Positions 16,768 to 25,059 of a DNA stretch of 32,420 nt are shown here, piece after piece. Location: NCBI RefSeq assembly GCF_015482765.1, contig NZ_JADMLB010000031.1, forward strand, positions 1-32,420. Reading direction: 5' to 3'. The notes beneath the pieces are model-generated. The model was not told the DNA's origin. It saw only the letters and a list, made by a program, of their open reading frames with translations, and did no database searches. The stretch's first letter is position 1; each line of letters opens with the position of its first letter. The translations under genes and the position numbers were made by a program. The DNA comes from Halodesulfovibrio sp. Lineage in GTDB: Bacteria > Desulfobacterota > Desulfovibrionia > Desulfovibrionales > Desulfovibrionaceae.

Positions 16768-17027
16768 TTACGTACAACAGCGCGTGCTTGTTTACAGAGT
16801 ATAACGGAACACAGGCTCCCGCATATCCTAGCACATCGTGAACAGACGGGTAACAACGAGGTAACTACCTGTCAAGATGCAGGGGAGTGAGTCGTTTCTA
16901 ACTGTGAAGGTAATGTGTTGGATATGTTGGATTTTCTCTGATGAGTAATTGCGTAATATTTTGAGTCCTTCGCCGAAGTTTCGAGTCAATTGAAGTTCTG
17001 ACAAAACAATTTTTCCGATCAGAGAGT

Positions 17028-17059
17028 AAAAAAGGACTGCCTTTGGATCAGGCAGTCCT
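17028..17059 (-). terminator. Terminator of the AsmA-family gene
   Basis: The 9-bp stem AGGACTGCC/GGCAGTCCT with a 9-nt loop is followed by TTTTT on the minus strand. Confidence 0.85.
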
Positions 17060-17151
17060 TTATAGACAGAGTAAGCCGTATTGTTTCCCTATGCCCTCGT
17101 CTTTGTTGGAGCGAAAAGCCGGAAACAAGCTTCGTTGAGGAACGTCAGCTG

Positions 17152-19302
17152 CTATTTGAACAGGTTTTTCAGTCCTTTTTCAAGCTGCTTCAACGGGTTT
17201 TTGTCTTTATTCTCTTCATCCATGAGGCTTTTGGTAATGTCTTCTACAGAAGAACCAAGGAAGCGCTTCATGTCGATACCGTACTTCGGCTTTGACAACC
17301 TGCCGCTGATCACAACCGGAATTACCGGAACGTTGTCGAACTTAACATCTGCTTTATAATGAATAGAGTCAGAAGCAAGGTTCGCAAAACCGCTGCCTTT
17401 AGCATTCATCTCAGCAGCTTTCATAATAAAGTCATTATTAGATACACGTCCGTTTTTGGCAAACAACGTGCCTCGAATAACCTCATAAGGCTGTGCTGTC
17501 AGAGAGCTTTCAATTTTTTTACGAAGTGAGCCGTCAAGAACATCCAATGAACCTTTTGGTAACGCATCGAGTCCAGTGATGGTTCCGTCTGTGGCATTAA
17601 ATGTGGCTTTACCGTTAAGGGTTCTGCTGACTGTTTCTTTAGTCATGCCATAGGCGGAAAGTGATGCGTTAAGGAATAGTTTGCCGCTGGCGTACTGTTT
17701 TCCGGCAAGTAGTGTTGTAATATTTGCCAGATTCATTTTGTCAGTGGTTAATTTTATGGAGGTAACAGGTAAGGTACCGCGAAGATCAGTTTTTACGGTA
17801 CTGTTTACGTCACCTTCAAACACTGTAAAGCGAAGAGGGTTAACCGTAATGACGCCGTCTTTTCCGGTTCCTTTCGCAATAATGTTTGATACCGTCAGGT
17901 CTTTTACCACTACTTTTTTGATTGCAATATCAACAGTAGCATTGAGTTTTGCTAGGGTTTCAGGAGCGACAGCTTTTGCGATGTTTTTTTCAGCATTCCG
18001 TTCAACATTTGTTGTGCGTCCTTTAATAGCCGGTGATGCTACTCGGCGTTTTGGTTGCTGCTTTTTATTCTTTGCTGTCTTTTTCTCATGTTCTGAACTT
18101 TTACTTAGAAGTTCAGCCAGAGCAATGTACGGGTCAAGGTCAATCTGTTCAGCATTTAAGCGAAGACGAAGCTGAGGCTTGTTGCCGAAGTAGTATTGAA
18201 AATCACCATCTATCGGATAGCCGCCGAGACTTCCCTGAATATCGTTAAGTGCGAAAGTGTCCGGCACCAGCTTTACTTGTGTGGACAGAAGCAGCTCAGA
18301 GTTGTCATTTGCTGGTTGTGGTGGAGAAATTCCTAATGCTTTAGCAATCTTTCTGTAATCTGCTTCAATTGTAAGGTGTCCTTTCATATCAAGTTCATGT
18401 GCGTAGGCAGCTTCCCCCGTAAGTTTTACGGTGGTGTTGTACGCAGAAAGTTCACCCTTATGGACTGACACTGTTTTGTCTTTTAACTTTGCAGTAAGTG
18501 CAGAATTTAGATGAATACTTGCCTGTTTTCCTGGAAGATCCTTGCCTTTAGGTTCCATTGTTACATCAATATTTGTTACGTCAATGGTGTTGAAATCCAT
18601 AGAAGGATTGGCATCCAAGGTCATCTGGAATGGTGCTTCAACTTCTGGTTTTTCCGAGCGAGCAATACCGCTGAGTTTTAATGTAAACGGCTCACCGGCT
18701 CGCAAAGCAGATGAGGTAAGTGACAGGTCATTAATGGAATATTTTGTTTTTTGACGAAGACTTTCGAAGGTAACATTTGTGTCTGTGACAGAGAGTGATT
18801 CAATAAGAAGTGCTGCAAGCGCAACAGATTCGGATTGAGCTGCCTTAGGTTTGGATTCAACAATCGACCCTCGGCGTTTAGTTTTATGCTGAGCATCTTT
18901 GGGTGGAGCAAATGTCCAGTTGTTTTTGCCGTCTGCATTTTCAATAAGATTAAGTGTTAATCCTTTTAAGATCACATCTGAAAATTCAACTTCACGGAAA
19001 AAGAGCGGCATGACTTTTACACTGGCTTTTGCCTGTGCCACAGACGCGAATGCTTCTTCAGGAAAACCATTAGGGTTTGTGATGGATATTTCACCGAGAC
19101 TGACGCCGAACCATGGGAAGAACGTAAGGGACATATCCCCGTTAAACGTCAGTTCCCTTCCCGTGGCATCATAGACTGCCTTGGTAATTTCCTGTTTATA
19201 GTCATTGGGGTCGATAAGGGTGGTTAGTGAAACAGCTGCAATAATAAGCAGGGCTGCGATAGAACCTACGACTGCCAGAATAATTTTCGTTACGGGCTTC
19301 AT
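17152..19302 (-). CDS. AsmA-family envelope protein
   Basis: The 716-aa protein has an N-terminal membrane anchor (about residues 5-27, ILAVVGSIAALLIIAAVSL), followed at once by the AsmA signature LIDPNDYKQEITKAVYDATGRELTFNG and later NGFPEEAFASVAQAKASVKVMPLFF. Most of the rest is beta-rich repeat sequence of the bridge-like lipid-transfer type. A basic low-complexity part lies near 410-440. The family is linked to phospholipid transport and outer-membrane assembly; the exact role here is inferred. The C-terminal end, LKQLEKGLKNLFK, is amphipathic. It is monocistronic. Confidence 0.88.
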   Translation of the reverse strand: MKPVTKIILAVVGSIAALLIIAAVSLTTLIDPNDYKQEITKAVYDATGRELTFNGDMSLTFFPWFGVSLGEISITNPNGFPEEAFASVAQAKASVKVMPLFFREVEFSDVILKGLTLNLIENADGKNNWTFAPPKDAQHKTKRRGSIVESKPKAAQSESVALAALLIESLSVTDTNVTFESLRQKTKYSINDLSLTSSALRAGEPFTLKLSGIARSEKPEVEAPFQMTLDANPSMDFNTIDVTNIDVTMEPKGKDLPGKQASIHLNSALTAKLKDKTVSVHKGELSAYNTTVKLTGEAAYAHELDMKGHLTIEADYRKIAKALGISPPQPANDNSELLLSTQVKLVPDTFALNDIQGSLGGYPIDGDFQYYFGNKPQLRLRLNAEQIDLDPYIALAELLSKSSEHEKKTAKNKKQQPKRRVASPAIKGRTTNVERNAEKNIAKAVAPETLAKLNATVDIAIKKVVVKDLTVSNIIAKGTGKDGVITVNPLRFTVFEGDVNSTVKTDLRGTLPVTSIKLTTDKMNLANITTLLAGKQYASGKLFLNASLSAYGMTKETVSRTLNGKATFNATDGTITGLDALPKGSLDVLDGSLRKKIESSLTAQPYEVIRGTLFAKNGRVSNNDFIMKAAEMNAKGSGFANLASDSIHYKADVKFDNVPVIPVVISGRLSKPKYGIDMKRFLGSSVEDITKSLMDEENKDKNPLKQLEKGLKNLFK

Positions 19303-19488
19303 ATTAGAACTCTCTTGTTGTGGGAGAATATAGCGAATTGTGATTTTATGAGTATCTACAGTAAGTTCACATAGGAATATCTACAAACTTTATGAACATA
19401 GTATATGATATGTATTATGCGTGCATGTCAAATTTGTGCCGCGCGCTGTTCATCATGTGCCTTTTCATACTGGTCGGTAAAGAAAAAA

Positions 19489-21063
19489 ATGAGTACATAC
19501 CTTTCCATGAAGAATACAGTCACCACGTCGAAAACACCTTCACTTATGTTGCAGGGCACTAGTTCAAATGCTGGAAAAAGTGTGCTGACAGCAGCACTTT
19601 GCCGAATTCTTTTGCAGGATGGACTTTCAGTGGCGCCGTTTAAAGCGCAGAATATGGCATTGAACTCTTTTGTCACACCAAATGGCGAAGAGATCGGTCG
19701 AGCTCAGGCCGTTCAGGCATCAGCATGCAGACTAGAGCCTGATGTTCGTATGAATCCTGTTTTACTTAAGCCTTCATCTGATACAGGGTCGCAGGTTATC
19801 GTAATGGGTAAGCCTGTGGCAAATATGCGTGTGAAGGAATATGTAAAATACAAGCCGACTGCTTTTTCACATGTGCAAACTGCGTATGATTCCTTGGCTG
19901 AAGAACATGATGTTATGGTGCTTGAAGGCGCAGGAAGTCCCGCTGAAATTAATTTAAAAGCGCATGATATAGTGAATATGCAGATGGCGCGGTACGCACG
20001 GTCAAAAGTATTGCTTGTCGGCGACATCGATCGGGGTGGTGTTTTTGCTTCTCTCGTTGGGACAATGGAATTGCTCGATGCGTGGGAAAAAGATTTAGTC
20101 GCAGGCTTTGTGCTTAATCGTTTTCGTGGTGATGTTACACTGCTTGATCCTGCATTGGAGTTTACAACTGACCGCACAGGAAAACCTTTTTTTGGCGTTG
20201 TCCCTTACCTCATGCAGCTAGGGTTGCCTGAAGAGGATTCAGTCACCTTTAAGGAGTCCATAGGGCGTCAACTTCCCTTGCGGGATGATGCGTTAGATAT
20301 TGTACTTATCGATCTGCCTCATATTGCAAACTTTACTGATGTAGATGCGTTACTCATTGAGCCAGATGTCTCGCTACGTGTTGTAAATTCGGTAGCACAA
20401 CTGGGAAATCCGGATTGTATACTTATTCCGGGATCAAAAAATACGCCGGGTGATTTGAACTGGCTGCGCGAGAGTGGGCTTGCTTCAGCTGTGTGTGATT
20501 TTGCAGCATCAGGCGGAGTGGTCGTAGGAATTTGTGGTGGTTTACAGATGCTCGGTGAATCCGTTTCTGACCCGTCTGCTGTGGAATATGTAGAGCAGGG
20601 AGCAACAAGTAACGATGCTCGTATGCATGCTGTGCAGCAGGGGTTAGGTTTATTACCTCTTCGAACTGTCATGGGAGAGGAAAAAGTTCTTACAAGAGTT
20701 TCAGCAGTACATGCACCTTCGGGAATTAGCGTTTCCGGTTATGAAATTCATCACGGGATAACAGAGAGAACAGACGCTTTAGCTATGGAGGCGTCGATTA
20801 TTCGTGAAGACGGAACGATAATTGGGTATGGAGTCGATGGAAGACATTCATTCCAGCAGATTTGGGGAACATATCTACACGGGGTGTTTGATGCAGATTC
20901 ATTCAGAAGAGTTTTCATAAATGATTTGCGAGTGCGTAAGGGACTGGGACAGTTAGTAGGTGTGCAGGCTTCTTTTTCCATAGATCCTGCATTGGATAGA
21001 TTGGCAGATACAGTGCGTGATGCTCTAGATATGCAAAAGATTTATGAGGTTCTTGGTCTGTAA
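19489..21063 (+). CDS. cobQ: Cobyric acid synthase
   Basis: CobQ/CbiP amidates four side chains of adenosylcobyrinic acid diamide, using glutamine and ATP, in cobalamin synthesis. The N-terminal dethiobiotin-synthase-like ATPase has [29 protein letters not shown] and [19 protein letters not shown]. The C-terminal class I glutamine amidotransferase has the nucleophile Cys in [14 protein letters not shown] and the His in [11 protein letters not shown] start at ATG 19489 (524 aa), with weak GGTAAAG upstream; ATG 19507 also fits. The 19405 start would add a Cys-rich stretch unlike the family. No cobalamin riboswitch or other cob gene is visible nearby. Confidence 0.95.
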   Translation: MSTYLSMKNTVTTSKTPSLMLQGTSSNAGKSVLTAALCRILLQDGLSVAPFKAQNMALNSFVTPNGEEIGRAQAVQASACRLEPDVRMNPVLLKPSSDTGSQVIVMGKPVANMRVKEYVKYKPTAFSHVQTAYDSLAEEHDVMVLEGAGSPAEINLKAHDIVNMQMARYARSKVLLVGDIDRGGVFASLVGTMELLDAWEKDLVAGFVLNRFRGDVTLLDPALEFTTDRTGKPFFGVVPYLMQLGLPEEDSVTFKESIGRQLPLRDDALDIVLIDLPHIANFTDVDALLIEPDVSLRVVNSVAQLGNPDCILIPGSKNTPGDLNWLRESGLASAVCDFAASGGVVVGICGGLQMLGESVSDPSAVEYVEQGATSNDARMHAVQQGLGLLPLRTVMGEEKVLTRVSAVHAPSGISVSGYEIHHGITERTDALAMEASIIREDGTIIGYGVDGRHSFQQIWGTYLHGVFDADSFRRVFINDLRVRKGLGQLVGVQASFSIDPALDRLADTVRDALDMQKIYEVLGL

Positions 21064-21096
21064 TATTTCCAAAAATTTCTTGTGAAAAAATAATGA

Positions 21097-21122
21097 GGCT
21101 GCCTGTAAAGGCGGCCTTTTTT
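21097..21122 (+). terminator. Terminator of cobQ
   Basis: The stem GGCTGCC/GGCGGCC, with one T-G pair and a TGTAAA loop, is followed by TTTTTT, 33 nt after the cobQ stop. Confidence 0.85.
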
Positions 21123-21233
21123 ATTGGTCGAGATAAAAAAGTGTACCTAACTCTGCGTTGTACCCCATGGATCAAGGGGGAGATTGTGTATGATGGGGCG
21201 CAAATTTAGATTCATTTATCTCTTGGAGGGAGT

Positions 21234-22307
21234 ATGACAGTAATCAGTCAACGAACTACGCATAGGTATGTCGGTGATGGTATACAGAACTCGTGGCCAA
21301 TATTATTCAAGTTTTTAGAACCGGAGCACGTCAAAGCATTAAAAACTTCTGTCGAAGGGGTGACGACTCCCCTTGTTTACGGAAGTGAGTATACGGTCAC
21401 AGCGCTTGAGGGCGGCGGGCAATGCTCTGTACAGTTGGAAGATGGTGAACAAATAACACTATTTCTTGATGTACCGTTAACTCAAGAAACTGACCTTCGT
21501 GATGCCGGAAGGTTAGCTCCGGAAGTGCTGGAACGGATGGCAGATAAGCTTACGCTAGCATTGCAGCAGCAAAAAGAGGATATCGGACGTTGTGTGAAGG
21601 TGCCACCTGAATCGGTAGAAAATCCTGATGACTATGTGCGGCATGTTTTTGATGTGGAGAAACAGGCACAGCAGTTAAAGGACGCAGCTGAGGCTGCGGC
21701 GACGGGAGCACTGGCGTATAAGGAACAAAGTGAAGAACAGGTTGGTCTTGCAGCAGTAGAAGTCGCAAAAGCTACCAGTATTGTATCTGAAGCAACCTCT
21801 ACCTTTTCAGAAGTACAGGAGTTGGTAGATCACGTGCGAGAGTTGATAAACAATATCCCTAATGGCGAACCTTCAAGTACTATGCTTTTGAGTGGAATGG
21901 TGATCCCTTTTAAAGGTACGATAAATGACGATGGGTATCCTGTAGATAGAATCTCTGGGATAGAAAATAGAAACTATGCCTTGTGTGATGGAAGAACCCA
22001 TAGCGCACCCGATGGAGCAGGCATTGTAACTCCTGATTTGCGTAATAGATTTATTACAGGAGCAGGAGAAGGGTACATGCAAGGGGATACAGGTGGTGCG
22101 GACTTGGTTGCACTTACTGTAGGTCAGATGCCTAGCCATACACACTCAATCCGTGCTGTTGACAGCGCAGGTGAGTTTACCTTTAATGATCTTTCAGTAG
22201 CAGCTCGACTGCAAACTAGTGAACGAACAGTTGGCGAGACTGGTGGTTCTGAGGCGCATGAAAACCGTCCGCCGTATTATGCTTTGGCGTATTTGATGAA
22301 GCTCTAA
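21234..22307 (+). CDS. Orphan phage tail-fibre/tail-collar protein
   Basis: The 357-aa protein has three parts. Residues about 5-125 resemble the N-terminal tail-attachment domain of T7 gp17-type fibres: a Gly/Asn-containing start, FKFLEPEHVKALK, YGSEYTV, and VPLTQETDLRDAGRLAPEVLERMADKLT. Residues about 130-215 are Ala/Glu-rich and probably coiled coil. Residues about 220-357 are a tail-collar domain: GMVIPFKG, YALCDGRTH, TPDLRNRFITGAGEGY, GQMPSHTHSIR, and the end ENRPPYYALAYLMKL. Such proteins trimerise in phage fibres. No other phage structural gene is next to it, so it is either a remnant or a recruited surface protein. TTGGAGGGAG precedes ATG 21234. It converges on the operon at 22363-24603. 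Confidence 0.8.
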   Translation: MTVISQRTTHRYVGDGIQNSWPILFKFLEPEHVKALKTSVEGVTTPLVYGSEYTVTALEGGGQCSVQLEDGEQITLFLDVPLTQETDLRDAGRLAPEVLERMADKLTLALQQQKEDIGRCVKVPPESVENPDDYVRHVFDVEKQAQQLKDAAEAAATGALAYKEQSEEQVGLAAVEVAKATSIVSEATSTFSEVQELVDHVRELINNIPNGEPSSTMLLSGMVIPFKGTINDDGYPVDRISGIENRNYALCDGRTHSAPDGAGIVTPDLRNRFITGAGEGYMQGDTGGADLVALTVGQMPSHTHSIRAVDSAGEFTFNDLSVAARLQTSERTVGETGGSEAHENRPPYYALAYLMKL

Positions 22308-22331
22308 TACGTCGTGTGAACAGAAACGTTA

Positions 22332-22364
22332 AACGCAGAAGAACCGAGGGGCTTCTGCGTTTTT
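22332..22364 (+). terminator. Terminator of the tail-collar gene
   Basis: The 10-bp stem AACGCAGAAG/CTTCTGCGTT with a 10-nt loop (22332-22361) is followed by further T on the plus strand. It overlaps the end of the converging glycosyltransferase-like gene and may act in both directions. Confidence 0.8.
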
Positions 22365-23310
22365 ATTTATGAAAAATTGCGTGATTACCGGACTTACACC
22401 ATGACTTCCATGGGCTGTTCAAGGTGCCGTTGGAATAGACTGAATAGACATTGTCCCTGTGTAGGATGTAGTTAAATACGGCCATGTCGTTTAGTTTGTC
22501 TGTAATATTAAGGCGTTCCATTTCTTCGCAGACCGTTTTAAGAAGTGTAAGGACTACGGATTTTCGTCCACCAATTATGCCGCAGTTGCGTATTGGCTTC
22601 GTTGAGAATTCAGGGAATTGCCGTCCGTAGATGTCTTGGAACTGTTGTAACATCCAAGGGTTTTGACCAATAGCGTTTGTTTCACCGCCAATAAACAGGG
22701 AAAAGGAGAATCGGTGGTCCCATGCATATTTTTGTTCAGCTATCAGACTGCGTAACAGGGGAAGATCGCCGAGAGAATTTTTCAAGCGAGAGTAGTCAAA
22801 ATAATCAAGATAGCTGCGGCGGAGTATGAGATGTGCAGGATTTTTTTTAAACCACGCATCTGAAATATCTACAATGAAAGCAGAACGGCAGTCAGGAAGT
22901 ACGTCTAGAAGGTCTCTGGCTGCAAAGAAACGTTCATCAGCAATTGTGAAACGTCCGGGGGAATAAGGGACAAAATGAAGGCTTCCTCCAGTCTCCGGTG
23001 AGGAATGCATGGAAAAAAACATTCGGCATTTTTCCATAAATTTTTCCGGTAGTCCGTCATGGAGGATGACCATATTTAATTCAAGGCGGATTGCACTGTG
23101 GAACCAACCTGCTATGTAGTCAAATGAAGCGGGTTGGACCGACACGCCGTGCTGAGGGTGAATCTTTTGAGTAAAGTAAGCTCCTATAACAATATCTTTT
23201 TCATGGAGCACATGGTTCAGTGTGTTTGCTTGTTCCGGTGTGCAAAGCAGAGAACCGGTGTTTGGATGTTCCGCGGGGGATGTCTCTTCAGTTGTTGCTG
23301 CAGCCTGCAT
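22363..23310 (-). CDS. GT-A-like glycosyltransferase (putative)
   Basis: This 315-aa protein has the look of a nucleotide-sugar glycosyltransferase of the GT-A fold. It has IGAYFTQKIHP near residue 43 and MVILHDGLPEKF near 79. The acidic FIVDISDAWFKKNP near 143 resembles the DxD-type metal/sugar-nucleotide site. Further on are NCGIIGGRKSVV near 240 and DMAVFNYILHRD near 280. There is no signal peptide or membrane helix. Its ATG overlaps the stop of the PqqD-like gene as TAATG, so translation is coupled. The acceptor is unknown. It is the third gene of the operon at 22363-24603 and converges on the tail-collar gene, which would be an attractive but unproven target. Confidence 0.6.
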   Translation of the reverse strand: MQAAATTEETSPAEHPNTGSLLCTPEQANTLNHVLHEKDIVIGAYFTQKIHPQHGVSVQPASFDYIAGWFHSAIRLELNMVILHDGLPEKFMEKCRMFFSMHSSPETGGSLHFVPYSPGRFTIADERFFAARDLLDVLPDCRSAFIVDISDAWFKKNPAHLILRRSYLDYFDYSRLKNSLGDLPLLRSLIAEQKYAWDHRFSFSLFIGGETNAIGQNPWMLQQFQDIYGRQFPEFSTKPIRNCGIIGGRKSVVLTLLKTVCEEMERLNITDKLNDMAVFNYILHRDNVYSVYSNGTLNSPWKSWCKSGNHAIFHK

Positions 23311-23711
23311 TAGCTTGCTCCTTCTTTCAACCCTATGATGCCCCGTTTTCCCAGCTGCCGGATAAACTGGCTTACTGCAACTCGTGATTCTTCTGGGTGC
23401 AGTTGGTAGCTTTTGGAAAGTTCGTTTGCGATTGCCTGAACGGATCGTTTGTCATTGATCAAAGACCAACAAAACGTTCCGAGCTCATCAAGTTCGAGAC
23501 GTTTTTTTTGTTCAGGAGGTTCGTGGCCGAATGCTGATGTGAGCTTGCTGAATAAAGGGCGCATTCGGAGAGGGAAGGATAACGTAACAGACTTTTCGGT
23601 GCGGTTGAGTTCTTCAACCAGCATATTGCGAACAGGAACACAAGCCATTGCCTTTTGCATAGACAATGGCTGTGTAGCCTGAAGTTGTTTTGTTTTAGTC
23701 CACTTCCACAT
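23310..23711 (-). CDS. PqqD-like protein (peptide-recognition fold)
   Basis: Residues about 70-130 of this 133-aa protein match the PqqD winged-helix pattern: LDELGTFCWSLINDKRSVQAIA, then a variable helix and VAVSQFIRQLGKRGIIGLKE. PqqD proteins and the related RRE domains bind a precursor peptide and present it to a modifying enzyme. The N-terminal 50 residues are basic and specific to this protein. The start ATG 23711 lies within the last 17 nt of the upstream gene, and the stop overlaps the next start by one base, which indicates a tightly coupled operon. No radical-SAM enzyme or obvious precursor peptide is adjacent, so the partner is unknown. Met18 is an alternative start. Confidence 0.7.
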   Translation of the reverse strand: MWKWTKTKQLQATQPLSMQKAMACVPVRNMLVEELNRTEKSVTLSFPLRMRPLFSKLTSAFGHEPPEQKKRLELDELGTFCWSLINDKRSVQAIANELSKSYQLHPEESRVAVSQFIRQLGKRGIIGLKEGAS

Positions 23712-24603
23712 GATTGCAAATAGATTCCAAAAACGAACTGGATATTGGGGAGTTCGACCGTATTTCTACAGTAACGAGCTTATTTTGCCCCTCAACTATC
23801 CACGCCGCACCTCGAACTTGCTGCTGTTTACCTAGCAGGGAAGAACGGAAGAGGCGTTTCATAAGAGAAGGCTCCTCTACGTGCTTCCAATGATAGCGTT
23901 TTTTTGCTCCGGTGGGGAGTATGGATTTGTCTTTGCGGAAGTTTTCTAATGGTAAATCGTATGTCGCGTGTAGCCATCGACGGAAAGGCTTGCCTTCAAG
24001 AACTACGTTTGCAGGGCCTAGCCGCGTAATGCAGATAGTGGAATTCCCTGATTGTAGTTCAAGTACAAACTCACCCGGTTTAAATGAATGGCGTACAAGA
24101 GTGGAACCGGCAGGCAAGGCGCAACGAAGACCGAACATACTGAATGTTACTGGTTCGTCAGCATTGGTAACGGCAATGGATGCCAGAATCTGCCGGAGGA
24201 CGTCTGTGTACTGGTCAACCGCTGCGTGAACCTGAAGTACCAGAATTGTATTAGAAGGAGTGTGGATGCAAACAGCACCGCTGCCTTTAGCATGAGAGAA
24301 GGGGTGAACTTGAAGACGGGATTGCAGGGCGTCTGTAAGGGAACGCCAATGCTCGGTAACAGCACTTTCTTCTGTGCTGAACCCTTTCATCCGTTTTAGC
24401 TGACGTATGACGTCGCCTTCTTTTTTAGGCAGGGCTTTAGAGTTGGCAACTCTATGCCATTTAATCTCCAGTGCAGGATGTGAATTACGAGAAAAAAGAA
24501 GATAACGCTGCTCAATCGCAGCAGGAATCCAGCTGTCAGGCATGGTCAGCGTAATGCCGTTCCATGCGGTGGGACTACCGGATATCTCCGATTGGGGGTC
24601 CAT
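23695..24603 (-). CDS. Unrecognised 302-aa protein with a possible duplicated beta-rich domain
   Basis: I do not recognise this protein. It has no signal peptide or membrane helix. Two segments look related: one near residue 16 (NGITLTMPDSWIPAAIEQRYLLF, read in part, followed by HPALEIKWHRV) and one near residue 155 (GLRCALPAGSTLV, followed by FVLELQSGNSTICITRLGPA). Each runs hydrophobic strand, Pro, turn, then an 'F.LE' strand and an 'I' strand, suggesting a duplication. The middle contains a long strand-rich segment. AAGGAA precedes ATG 24603. It is the first gene of the operon with the PqqD-like and glycosyltransferase-like genes, overlapping the former by 17 nt, so a shared pathway is likely. 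Confidence 0.65.
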   Translation of the reverse strand: MDPQSEISGSPTAWNGITLTMPDSWIPAAIEQRYLLFSRNSHPALEIKWHRVANSKALPKKEGDVIRQLKRMKGFSTEESAVTEHWRSLTDALQSRLQVHPFSHAKGSGAVCIHTPSNTILVLQVHAAVDQYTDVLRQILASIAVTNADEPVTFSMFGLRCALPAGSTLVRHSFKPGEFVLELQSGNSTICITRLGPANVVLEGKPFRRWLHATYDLPLENFRKDKSILPTGAKKRYHWKHVEEPSLMKRLFRSSLLGKQQQVRGAAWIVEGQNKLVTVEIRSNSPISSSFLESICNHVEVD

Positions 24604-25059
24604 GCATTTTTCCTTAGTTATAGTTGCACAACAACGGATGTAGAAAAAATCTGTATCTTCTTTTGAAGGATAGTCCGATTTTCTTTGGAACTGTCTACAG
24701 CCGTCTTCCCGCCAGGCGGGTTCCGTGAATCTAACAATCTGCCCTCATGCTGAAAATCTGAGAGACTTCAGATAAACTTTTGATGGCTATTTATATGCTT
24801 GAACTACTTTTGAAGCGTGGTCAAGCATATTTATCAGCTGTTATGCGCTGTGTAATTTTTTTTAGATAAAAACGTTTATATCTCAGTGTAATATGGTTTG
24901 ATTCTGTAGTGTGAGGTATTGTCCGGTAATAATGGTTTTAAGGGTAGTGCTGTTAGTAATTTTCCTCTGTAATGTACCTGATACCGTATATTTTTTACTA
25001 TGGGTAAAGTTTAAGCCGTAGGTACATGTATGCGGTAGTGATTCATTATGGGAGAAAGT
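24604..25059. other. 456-nt divergent control region between the operon at 24603 and the phosphatase gene
   Basis: No convincing gene is present. It carries a GC palindrome CCCGC/GCGGG at about 24710-24721 and a perfect 10-bp inverted repeat ATATGCTTGA/TCAAGCATAT with an 18-nt centre (24793-24830). A 28-codon frame from ATG 24784 spans that repeat, but lacks a Shine-Dalgarno. Promoters for both diverging genes must lie here. Confidence 0.5.
24793..24830. repeat. Perfect 10-bp inverted repeat with 18-nt centre
   Basis: ATATGCTTGA at 24793-24802 and TCAAGCATAT at 24821-24830. It lies about 230 nt upstream of the phosphatase gene and 190 nt upstream of the divergent operon. There is no T-tract, so it is not a terminator. 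A dyad operator or a structured RNA is possible. Confidence 0.55.

Larger units (their letters stand above)
16665..17151. other. 487-nt gap between the AsmA-family gene and grpE
   Basis: From right to left it holds the AsmA-gene terminator (17028-17059), about 260 nt without a recognisable gene, a perfect inverted repeat at 16747-16767 and a hairpin at 16690-16715 in the presumed grpE leader. A TTGACA on the minus strand near 16876 has no convincing -10. Confidence 0.5.

Noticed and set aside
19405-19488. Cys-rich 28-residue N-terminal extension of CobQ
   Set aside because: No Shine-Dalgarno at 19405, and known CobQ proteins begin near the GTSSNAGKS motif; it is more likely leader DNA.
19303-19488. 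Cobalamin riboswitch before cobQ
   Set aside because: The leader is too short and I see no B12-box-like conserved sequence.
24784-24870. 28-codon ORF as a possible precursor peptide for the PqqD-like protein
   Set aside because: It has no ribosome site, is on the opposite strand to the operon, and owes part of its sequence to the inverted repeat.
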